Origin: Diogma glabrata
Lineage: Eukaryota; Arthropoda; Insecta; Diptera; Cylindrotomidae
DNA: 64,000 bases
Direction: 5' to 3'
Assembly: GCA_963693315.1 (NCBI GenBank)
Contig: OY856186.1
Span: forward strand, 286,766,930 to 286,830,929
Shown piece after piece: positions 54,966 through 64,000 of this stretch. The translations under genes were made by a program, and so were the position numbers. The notes beneath the pieces are model-generated. The model did not search any database. It worked only from the letters and a program-made list of their open reading frames with translations, and was not told where the DNA came from. Each line of letters starts with the position of its first letter. The first letter of the stretch is position 1.

Positions 54966-55615
54966 AACCAAAATATCTCAGTTATAGTAATTTTGATTGT
55001 TTTTCTTTAAAGTCGATATTTATATCGATAGTCGAAGTTTATATCGATATTCATACTTTTTTAAATAAAATATTCTAGCCATTAATTAAATTGAGATTCT
55101 ATTTCGCTTTAAATGGAAATTTTATTAAAATTAAAAACATTCTAGAATTAGAATATTTAGAATTCAAGGAAAATGTGAAGGTTTCTAGCCAAAAACTGAT
55201 TAAACTTTACTAGCAACACAACTATACCGTTCTGTATTTGTATATACAGTTGTTGAATGAATTTCTGAGTTAGCGAGGTTAAGACAACTGCATTTCGATT
55301 GGAACAGTTTTTTCCCAGTGATCAATAATTAAAAAATATTGTTTTGTTTTAACTTATTGATAAAAAAATTTTATTTTCAAGCTTGTTTAGAAGCGCAATA
55401 AATCGTTTTGTGAGCTTCCTTTCCACTTTTCTAAAATGTAGTTACATGTAAATGCTTTGTAGCTGACGATATTTAGCTATCCACACCCTGCTTCTGGAAC
55501 TTTTACCGAGTTAACTTGATTTTCTTTAACTCACTTATAATTTTTCCTAAATTTTCCGACCATCCAAATACTGTGAAGAATTTTTCTTGATTTCTATTTC
55601 TGTTAAAAAATATTA
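54966..55615. other. AT-rich intergenic stretch
   Basis: Includes a short ATATCGATA.TCGA repeat (55013-55050). Nothing else was recognised. Confidence 0.3.
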
Positions 55616-55834
55616 TTTTTTGCAATTCCGAATCACAATTCAACGTATTTCGATATTGTCACCAATGTCAAAAAGTGAGATTTTTCCGCACTGTTTTATT
55701 TTTCATGGAAAATTGTCTCAATGCTAAGTTGATAATAGAAATGTTTACTTATATTTTAATATGAATGTAGGTAGATTGTAAAAAATTTGGTTGCAGAATA
55801 ATTTTGTTTAATTATGATTCGGAATTGCAAAAAA
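55616..55834. mobile_element. MITE with TTTTTTGCAATTCCGAATCA ends
   Basis: About 219 bp with 20-bp inverse ends. An adjoining palindrome (55838-55960) has TGTGCAACTCGTTGCACA and inverse TTTTTTCCGCAC/GTGCAGAAAAAA blocks, so two small elements are probably abutted. Confidence 0.65.
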
Positions 55835-55964
55835 CGTTGTGTGCAACTCGTTGCACAAATTGATTTTTTCCGCACTTGTCGTATATTTGTCGTAAACTAC
55901 GACGCGTGCAGAAAAAATCAACTTTGTGCACCTCGATACACAAAGTACTATTTTTTAATTCGGT

Positions 55965-56206
55965 AATACCAAGGCTTACTGGACCGGTAATACCGAAATG
56001 AGATTTTAACATCGTTACCGGTATTATCGACAGGCCTAGCCGTATATTTAACGTCTGATTATTAATATTTGTTGTTTCTTAAGATGCGTCTTATTAATGA
56101 ATATATACTGTGTCTGATGTGCCTTACTAATAAAACAAACATATGTATATATGTATTGTACGTACCTATATATACTTCAACTTACATCGAATTCAATATA
56201 GTCCAA
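55965..56206. other. Short stretch with GGTAATACC motifs
   Basis: CGGTAATACC, CGGTAATACCG and CGGTATTAT occur within 55965-56030, probably a MITE fragment. The rest has nothing recognisable. Confidence 0.35.
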
Positions 56207-56788
56207 GAGCTAGTGAACCTTTTGAGTAACGGTCGTCCTGTAAGGCTAAAATTTTTTTTATTGATAGTTCATGAAAAGTGAAGTACGGAAACCACAACCT
56301 GGCAGGCATCAGCCGTGTACGTCATCATCCCCTATATGTTTAAAAGTGTAAAAAAAAATGAAAAAAAAAACTTGGTCCAGTAAGCTTGAAATTTTCATAT
56401 GATTTAGCTCACTTATTGTAGAGTACAAAAACAAATTGAAAGGCGATTTGGAGGTGCACAAGTATCTGCCAGGCGAATCGAAAGGTGTTACTATTTGCCG
56501 GCCGGCCGTCACAAGCGACGAAATCTAGAAAACCTCAGAACGAATTTTCAAAGTTTTTGTTTCTAAAAATAAGTTTACTCAATAGAAAGAGCTGAAAGGA
56601 TGATGTGTTCGATAACTGTACCGGAAGTGTGTCAAAAAAATCGTCAAGTGTGTCAAAACAAGGAAATTTGCATATTTTTGGCTTAAAAAACGTTCATCTT
56701 AAGTGATTCCGGATATAAACATTGAATTTGAAGAAATCTTGATGGTCGGGATTGGTATGTGATACCAAAAACTAGATTATTGCATTAT

Positions 56789-57535
56789 AAGTTTGTCAAA
56801 AAAATGTTGTCAAGTGTGTCAAAAGAAAGATTTTTATTTATTTTTTTACCCAATTTTTCGGAAAAAAATAAAATAAATTATTTGTATGACCTGAAATTTT
56901 ATTATTATTATTGAGAATAATGGTATTATAAGTTTGTCCAAAAAATTTTGTCAAGTGTGTCAAAAGAAAGATTTTTATTTATTTTTTTACCCAATTTTTT
57001 GGAAAAAAATAAAATTAATAATCTGTATGACCTGAAATTTTATTATTATTATTGAGAATTATGGCATTATAAGTTTGTCAAAAAAAAGGTTGTCAAGTGT
57101 GTCAAAAGAAAGGTTTTATTTATTTTTTTACCCAATTTTTTGGAAAAAAATAAAATAAATTATTTGTATGACCTAAAATTTTATTATTATTATTGAGAAT
57201 TATGGCATTATAAGTTTGTCAAAAAAAAGGTTGTCAAGTGTGTCAAAAGAAAGGTTTTATTTATTTTTTACCCAATTTTTTGGAAAAAAATAAAATAAAT
57301 TATTTGTATGACCTGAAATTTTATTATTATTATAGAGATTTATGGCATTATAAGTTTGTCAAAAAAATGTTGTCAATTGTGTCAAAAGAAAGATTTTTAT
57401 TTATTTTTTTACCCAAGTTTTTGGAAAAAAATAAAATAAATTATTTGTATGACATGACATTTTATTATTTTTATAGATAATAATGGAATTATAAGTTTGT
57501 CAAAAAAATGTTGTCAAGTATGTCAAAAAAATTAA
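56789..57535 (+). repeat. 141-bp tandem repeat array, about 5 units
   Basis: GTTTGTC recurs at 56791, 56932, 57073, 57214, 57354 and 57495: steps of 141, 141, 141, 140 and 141. Each unit contains TTGTCAAGTGTGTCAAAAGA, a T-rich part, and TTGTATGACCTGAAATTTTA followed by an ATT run. Two inverse units lie in the right arm at about 58350-58600, again 141 apart. Confidence 0.9.
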
Positions 57536-58304
57536 CTGTTTGTATTACGAAAATGTGGCATGGAAAATTTTTGAACTTGTTATAGTATTTGAAATATTTT
57601 TTGAATTTTGAAAAAAGTTTGTATATTTGAATTTGTAATAATTTTTGCAATATTTTTAGAATTTTTTGAAAAAGTTTTAATTTTTGATATTGTTATAATT
57701 TTTGCAATATTTGTAGAATTTTGGAAAAAGTTTCAATTTTTGAATTTTTAAGAATTTTTGGAATATTATTAGAATTTAGAAAAAGTTTAAATATTTGATT
57801 TTATTTTAATTTTTGGAATATATTTAGAATTTTTCAAAATGTTTGATTTTAATTAATTTGTACAATATTATTGGAATCTTGAATATGAATTTGTTATTTT
57901 GTAATATTTTCTCGAAACGCTAAATGGAGAGGTTTTTGAGTAGTTTGCTGAGTGTACCATCATTTCACTAAATTATGTTAATTTATGATCTGTTATGATT
58001 TTCCGGCAACGTATTGATGTTTCGTGTTAGTTTTGTAATATCTAAACAGAGATAAAAAAATACATGCACTTTAACAAAGAGGTTTGTTTGATATACATCG
58101 TTGCCCAAAAATAAAAACAATGTCCTCATAAAAGTTTTATGCCGAAAACTATATCAAAATCCTTAACCAAAACCGAATTCTTGATATCTCAGAGCTTGAG
58201 ATCTCAACCAATCCATATTTTATATATATGTTTGAGTAAGTGATTTAAAGAAAGTGGGTAAAATGACAGGCAGTTCTGGCTAGCATAAGTCCTTGACAGG
58301 CGAG

Positions 58305-58350
58305 GGTAATAATAATAATAAATAATAATAAATCAATAATAATAATAAAA
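58305..58350. repeat. AAT microsatellite
   Basis: Runs of AATAATAATAAATAATAATA at the inner end of the right arm of the foldback-like element. Confidence 0.8.
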
Positions 58351-59265
58351 TTTCAGGTCATACAAATAATTTATTTTATTTTTTTCCAAAAAATTGGGCA
58401 AAAAAATAAATAAAAATCTTTCTTTTGACACACTTGACAACATTTTTTTGACAAACTTATAATGCCATAATTCTCAATAATAATAATAAAATTTCAGGTC
58501 ATACAGATTATTAATTTTATTTGTTTCCAAAAAATTGGGTAAAAAAATAAATAAAAATCTTTCTTTTGGCACACTTGACAACATTTTTTTGACAAACTTA
58601 TAATGCAATAATCTAGTTTTTGGTATCACATACCAATCCCGACCATCAAAATTTCTTCAAATTCAATGTTTATATCCGGAATCACTTAAGATGAACGTTT
58701 TTAAGCCAAAAATATGCAAATTTCCTTGTTTTGACACACTTGACGATTTTTTTGACACACTTCCGGTACAGTTATCGAACACATCGTCCTTTCAGCTCTT
58801 TCCATTGTGTAAACTTATTTTTAGAAACAAAAATTTTGAAAATCCGTTTAGCGGTTTTCTAGATTTCGTCGCTTGTGACGGCCAGCTGGCAAATAGTAAC
58901 ACCTTTCGATTCGCCTGGCAGATACTTGTGCACCTCCAAATCGCCTGTCAATTTGTTTTTGTACTCTACAATAAGTGAGCTAAATCATATAAAAATTTCA
59001 AGCTTACAGGACCAAGTTTTTTTTTTTCATTTTTTTTACACTTTTAAACATATAGGGGATGATGACGTACACGGTTGATGCCTGCCAGGTTGTGGTTTCC
59101 GTACTTCACATTTCATGAACTTTCACTAAAAAAAATTCTAGCCTTACAGGACGACCGTTACTCAAAGGGTTCACTAGCTCTCAGTCTAATAGTAGTGACA
59201 ATTTTTCATAAAAATAAACAATTTTTTCACCACAAAACATTTAAACATCAGCCAACGACTACTTT

Positions 59266-59267
<2 letters not shown>

Positions 59268-59338
<71 letters not shown>
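59268..59338. repeat. TA dinucleotide microsatellite
   Basis: About 35 uninterrupted TA units. The repetitive Tyr-Ile frame that spans it is not a gene. Confidence 0.95.
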
Positions 59339-59339
<1 letters not shown>

Positions 59340-59344
59340 GCTTT

Positions 59345-59780
59345 TTCAGGTTATAGCTCATAAACATACAGTATTAAGCTTAGACCACTTAATTATCCAA
59401 ATTTAAATGAAGTAAAAATTGTTTTCTGGTATAACTGTGTAAAGTGTAATACTGCTATTCATCCTAAATGAACGTTGTATATCAAAAAGGTTATAAACGA
59501 AAACATAACCGCCAATCAAGAGGTCATAAAAAACAATCAATTAAAGTAAATGTTGAGTTTACCTTCACAGTATAATTCCTCTTTTGTTTTCTTTACATTT
59601 TACGAGTATCAATTCATTCATTTACTATCTCTACCGTTTCCTTTGATTTTTCACAAATTAAATTTCTATGTTAAATTTTATGTCACTTAAATCGTAGTAA
59701 AGAAACGGCTAAGTTAAGACAGTTTATGAGACAATATATAATATATATATATGTGTAAATGTTTTATGTTCATCTTTCAA
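59345..59780. other. AT-rich stretch without recognised feature
   Basis: No gene or repeat recognised. Confidence 0.3.
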
Positions 59781-59786
59781 TAGAAT

Positions 59787-60180
59787 ATGGTACAGTTAGA
59801 TTTTTCTTTCTTTTCTCGAAGTTTTTGTGTTATTTTATCATCATATTCTTCACCTTTTGGGGTTTTGTTCAATTCCATGCGGTTTAGTTCAAACTCAGTA
59901 AATTGTTTTAACGGATTTGCACGTATTGTAGTTAAATGGTACGAGCAAATACGGTTAGTCTCTTGTTTTTTTTTTTAAATAAAATCGTTAAAACTTTGAT
60001 GTGTTTATATGTTCGAACTTTCTAATCCATCAGGGAATATTGTTCTAATATCCCAACCTGGTTTTTGTAAAGTTGAATTAATTATGAATTTTGGATTCGA
60101 ATTAACATTTTCTTGCCATGATATAATTATTCAAAAACCAAATTTTGCCTTAACAAAAATTAAAACAGGTTGGTCAAGTG
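59787..60180 (+). other. Unassigned possible two-exon coding segment
   Basis: An open frame from 59787 ends at a possible donor (CG|GTTAGTCT, about 59954). A possible acceptor (CCATCAG, about 60033) opens NIVLISQPGFCKVELIMNFG and runs to another donor-like GTGAGTATA (about 60180). The amino-acid composition is less skewed than in neighbouring chance frames, but I recognise no domain and the phase joins are unproved. It could be exons of an unknown gene or a decayed element. Confidence 0.2.
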
Positions 60181-60894
60181 TGAGTATAACTCGTTTACCA
60201 AGGATTATTTGGTTTGTATTGTAGTAGAAAGATTGTTCGTTCTTATAAACTATAACAATGATGACTGATAATTGACAAGTATTATCAACAATATATCACA
60301 AACTTAGATATTAAGCGCTTTTCCTACTATAGTTCTTCATGGAACTGAATAACAAATATTAGGATGCTACTTTCGCTAAGTATATGAGTTTCCGAAAGTC
60401 CTGCAAGTTTCCTCAAAATGTTCGCTTAGATGTGAGTTGTGACTGTATAGTATCGAAACAAATATAAAAACATGAGAAAAAGTAAAGCGTGTTCGGTAGA
60501 CTTTGGACCACTTTGTCCAATAACGAATTAAATCCCTTTCATTTTTTTGAGGTCAACAAGACTAATTGATTATGTATCAAAGCTTAATCCTATGAACATC
60601 AAAATTTAGAAGCAAAAATTTGCATTATAAGTGACAAACTATAGAATTTGGGATGAACAACTATTGAAAACCGCACTAAAAATGGTAACGAGTTACATAA
60701 AAATCGAATATCAAAACTTATTGAATAAAATCATTGAAGATTAATATAAACCAGCCCCACCCAATTGGATATGTTTACCAAAAATAAGGATTGAAAAATT
60801 CGTCCGGTCAATGCTGTTTTACAAATTGTGTAATACGGCTGGCTCATTAAATTTTATAAAAACCGTTGAGAAGCTGTTTAATATATAAACCACA

Positions 60895-61330
60895 TTGGTG
60901 AGATTGGTTGTAGACTATCTGAGTGGTTTTACACTAATGCTGGACTTCTTTTTCAGGCGTCTTTGCAATGATATCATAGATTCTGATGTGGAAGGACCAT
61001 TGTTGCTAATACGCCAATACTACGTTGAACAAATAACATATACAGATATACAACATAAACAATTAATATATATGGTGACGATATTATACTCCTGGGCAAT
61101 ACACTTGAGAAATAGGCGGCTATGATAAATATGTTTTTAGAGTCTTGCTTTCGGTGGGATCTGACAGCAATTGTGCTAAATCCAAAATGTTGATACCCGT
61201 AAGGAAGAAGATTCTGGAAGACAAGTGGATATATGGAAATGCAAAACTTCGAGATTGTATAAACTTACACATATTTAAAGGGATTATCAATGCAAACGCA
61301 ATTGACGGTAGATTGGAAGTATTTAGGTAA
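60895..61330 (+). other. Unassigned open frames
   Basis: Frames of 76 and 61 residues (60895-61125 and 61145-61330). The first includes IDSDVEGPLLLIRQYYVEQI after a TTTTTCAG acceptor-like site at 60957; it could end at a GTGACG at about 61073. The second has KKILEDKWIYGNAKLRDCIN. No family was recognised. They may continue the possible gene at 59787-60180. Confidence 0.2.
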
Positions 61331-61533
61331 CTATAAGCAATCCATAAATAACATATATGGAAAATTATGAGATATACGGCGCATCAAGGGAGTTTATGTT
61401 ACTAAGCTTAAGCTTGGGACAAGCGTTTTCTTCAGCAGTTTCGATGGTTTCAAAAAAGATGGTTTCGTCAAAAACTGTAAAAAGTAAGTGAATAAATACG
61501 GTGGCTAAATAGATAAAAGGCGGCGAACTATAC

Positions 61534-61640
61534 TTTTTTTAAAATGAAATGTGTTGTGTTGTGGAATACAATATGGGTCACAACAACAACACATAAAATC
61601 CTTTTATAAGGCCAAGGCCCCTTAACAACATGCGTTCTAA
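61534..61640 (-). repeat. LINE 3' tail, inverse orientation
   Basis: On the minus strand it reads CTTATAAAAGGATTTTATGT, GTTGTTGTTGTGACCC and CACAACACATTTCATTTT before an A-run. Same family as 26666-27252 and 34652-34778. Truncated. Confidence 0.6.
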
Positions 61641-61649
61641 GGTGTTGAT

Positions 61650-62716
61650 GGACGCAAATATTTGTTTTTTTTATATTTTAAGGAAGCTCAAGCAACCATT
61701 TGTAGAAAATAGTGTGGAATCAAAATATTAAGGTTTAGAATTTGGAAACGATTGTGTCGATTTTCTTCTTTTGTAAATTTTCTGTCCAAAAATCTATGGA
61801 CTCTAATAGAAAATTAATTAGATGGTATAGATTTCTTTCTATTAGAAATATTAATAGAAAATACCACTTAAAATCTTTAGGGAAAGTGATCAGTATATAA
61901 CGATAAATTTCTGTACGAGAGGTATATAGAAATTTCTCTTACTAATAAACATCGAAAAATTGCATTCGAAAACTGCAAGGAAAAATTTCTTAAGACGATT
62001 GATTTGTTTATAACGATATATTTCTATCCGAAAAATATGTAGATTTTTTTTTTGCGGAATCTACATAAATTATTTGTGTAGAAACTCTTATTCGAAAAAC
62101 GTATAGAAATTTTTCTTTGAAAACCATAGAAGAAATTAAAGAACGTGCCGAATTTCGCCGCGTATAAAAATCATAACTTCGTATTTTTATTCGTATTTGT
62201 ATTCCACAAACTTTTAGTTATTTGCAGTTGATCCTGATATTTGTAATAAGGTGTACGTATATTTTAGTGTGATATAATTAAAAATATTTGTGAATTGCGA
62301 AATGGTAAATATTTATAACTCATTATAACTTAATTATTTATTAAATAGCTCATTAATAAAAGTAATTTTGCAACTAGTTAATTTAATAACTATTTGATTG
62401 TACTTATTTCTGTAGTTATTTTATTGAATTATTAATTTAATTAATTGCATATTTGTAATAAAAGTTTGAGTTTTTTAGGATATGGAAACTTCTGAAATGA
62501 TGGAAGCCAGAACATCGGCATCTTTGTTATCAACCAATTTGAAAAAGGACCGTTATCAACCAATTTGAAAAGGTGCAGAGATCTCGGTGAGTTTAAAAAA
62601 AATGTTGTTGGCAACTTTTTTTGCTTTTGTGCTTTTTTCACCAATACATGTAGATAGAAACAAAAATTATTTTCGTTAGAATATTAGCGTTTTCGGCTTG
62701 CTATTTCATTTTTAGT
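61650..62716. other. AT-rich stretch with degenerate AGAAATTT words
   Basis: 61740-62130 has many TAGAAATTT/CTATAGAAA-like words and could be a decayed repeat. Similar words recur at 63755-64000. No gene was recognised. Confidence 0.3.
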
Positions 62717-62870
62717 TATAGTGAATTCTTTTCGACTGTACTGAACAAGTTCCAACACCGAATTATCGAATTTTGCATTCTTTTGGAATGCATTTCAATA
62801 CAAAAAAGATAATTCGTTGTTGGAACTGTGCTGAAATTTTTTCGGTACAGTTGAAAAGAATTCACTATTA
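62717..62870. mobile_element. 154-bp MITE with inverted ends
   Basis: TATAGTGAATTCTTTTCGAC at the left and its inverse with a few changes at the right. Inner arms TTCCAACA.CGAATTATC are also inverse. A central AATGCA.TTC...GAATGCATT hairpin is present. Confidence 0.7.
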
Positions 62871-62879
62871 GTCTTGCTT

Positions 62880-63530
62880 TATTTGGTTATTTAGTTATTT
62901 TGTGAAACATTGGTTTTCCGTATGGCATTGTCCCGTCTACAGTTATTCATTCTTTGTTTATTCACACTAACTTTTTAATTTTTATTTTAAATGACATTAA
63001 TATTAACTGTTTTTTAATTTTTCTTCATTCAATTCAATTTTCTTCAATTTTTCTTCACAATATTGTACTAACATGAACATTATTTGTTAACTGAAATTTG
63101 TAGTCTATTTACTATTTTCTTCTTCTCTTCTTCTTTTCTTCTATTTTCTTCTTCTAGTCTTCTATTTTCATCTATAATTTTCATATATGTATATTATTCT
63201 ATTTATTTTTATCATTTATATATCATGTACTTAAAATATATTATGAAATAAATTTTATATTTACAGAAATAAATCCTTCATCAATGAATCTTAGTCCTCA
63301 AACTTCTTAATAAAGCGATAATTTTATATTATAAATTTTTTTATATTAAATGTTATAATTGTTATAATTTAACAGACCTGAATTTTCTAATTTTATTTAA
63401 TTTTCTAATTTTATTTTTTTATTAATTGTAATAAAGTGAAAAAAAATTAATAAATGAAAAAAAAAATAAGAAATAATATCTTTTATTTTTGGTTAATCAA
63501 TCCTTAATATTTAGATTTAGACTGGGTTCC
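62880..63530. other. AT-rich stretch with CTT-rich tract
   Basis: A polypyrimidine tract of TTCTTCT words lies at 63115-63170. No gene was recognised. Confidence 0.35.
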
Positions 63531-63750
63531 AATTAGCTGTAAATTGTACTAAACTGCTAAATCTAAATTTAATTTTACAAAATTACCGAATTTAATTTAA
63601 ATTAATGTATAATCAAGTTGTCAGATATTGTTTAACGATATGAATTGCTTCACAGTTATTTAGAAACAGAATGTTGATTTAGTCAAATAAAATAGTTGAC
63701 TAAATTGATTTAGCGTGTTTAGTACAATTTAGCATCAATTGGAACGCAGT
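63531..63750. mobile_element. MITE with ACTGGGTTCCAATT ends
   Basis: ACTGGGTTCCAATTAGCTGT at the left, and the inverse ACTGCGTTCCAATTGATGCT at the right. TAAATTGTACTAAAC occurs inside both ends. About 220 bp, non-coding. Confidence 0.65.
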
Positions 63751-64000
63751 GTTACTTGTAGAAAATGTTCTAAAAAAACATTTGGAAATTGTTGCGGAAA
63801 TTTTCGAATAGAATTTGCAGAAACATTCGAAAAAAACGCAGGATTTAAAAAAAAAATTTAACTGTAGAAAATATTCTGGATATAACTATATAGAAATGAA
63901 CGTCGATATTGTCGAATAAAATCTATAGAAGTATAAGAAAATAACGCAAACTTTCATGAAGAATTATATGTAGAAAATGTTCTAGATAAAATAGTAGTAA
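63751..64000. other. Degenerate repeats at the window end
   Basis: TGTAGAAAATGTTCTA/TAGAAAATATTCTGG/GTAGAAAATGTTCTAG words recur about every 100 bases. Cut by the window edge. Confidence 0.35.

Larger units (their letters stand above)
56207..59180. mobile_element. 3-kb foldback-like element with long inverted arms
   Basis: The left arm begins GAGCTAGTGAACC.TTTGAGT at 56207; the right arm is its inverse, ending at 59180. The arms match for about 850 bases (56207 to about 57060, and about 58340-59180), including CGGTCGTCCTGTAAGGCTA, ACCACAACCTGGCAGGCATC and GGAAGTGTGTCAAAAAAA. The spacer holds extra 141-bp tandem units, the 55-65 bp array and the CCCAAAA tail. No coding gene was seen. Very long arms plus internal tandem repeats are the hallmark of foldback elements. 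Confidence 0.75.

Noticed and set aside
57238..57480. 80-codon frame with repeated residues
   Set aside because: It only translates two units of the 141-bp tandem array.
59075..59356. Frame ending in an Ile-Tyr run
   Set aside because: Translation of the TA microsatellite and the foldback arm.

Overview
This is AT-rich animal nuclear DNA with spliced genes and a very high load of nested transposable elements. The three host genes read as insect, most likely dipteran. All three lie on the minus strand: LSm2 (14743-15147), a Pep-like zinc-finger protein (zinc finger protein on ecdysone puffs, 17515-20740) and the cation channel TrpA1 (21565 to at least 38938, 5' start not identified). Exon borders were placed by hand from splice sites and reading-phase continuity. 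No bacterial-type features, CRISPR arrays, rRNA genes or tRNA genes were seen.

Region 1-14.2 kb is a nest of mobile elements. A decayed Copia pol end is followed by its polypurine tract and LTR start. Two Penelope-like retroelement copies lie head to head; the minus copy holds MITE insertions, and the plus copy is split by a 6.9 kb BEL/Pao LTR retrotransposon (3414-10346) and by a 2 kb non-autonomous element (10681-12738). The BEL element has LTRs that differ by one base but three coding breaks.

Region 14.2-39 kb holds the host genes. LSm2 has its start codon alone in exon 1. Pep has four exons, four C2H2 fingers and a Gly/Arg-rich tail. TrpA1 has an ankyrin-repeat N-terminal half, six membrane segments, and a pair of apparently mutually exclusive exons (31163-31273 and 30894-31001) for the linker just before the membrane domain. 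Its 7 kb intron contains a decayed hAT, an old LTR, a LINE 3' end and a broken tyrosine-recombinase (Crypton-like) gene flanked by palindromes.

Region 39-64 kb contains no confirmed host gene. It holds a 431-bp tandem duplication, many MITEs, a 2.5 kb terminal-inverted-repeat element carrying a CXC/TSO1-like cysteine-rich gene (42930-45436), a young Ty3-type element reduced to gag plus protease (46982-50834), a hAT-type element with perfect 8-bp target duplications (52953-54957) and a 3 kb foldback-like element with 141-bp tandem repeats (56207-59180). Some weak ORFs near 59.8-61.3 kb remain unassigned.
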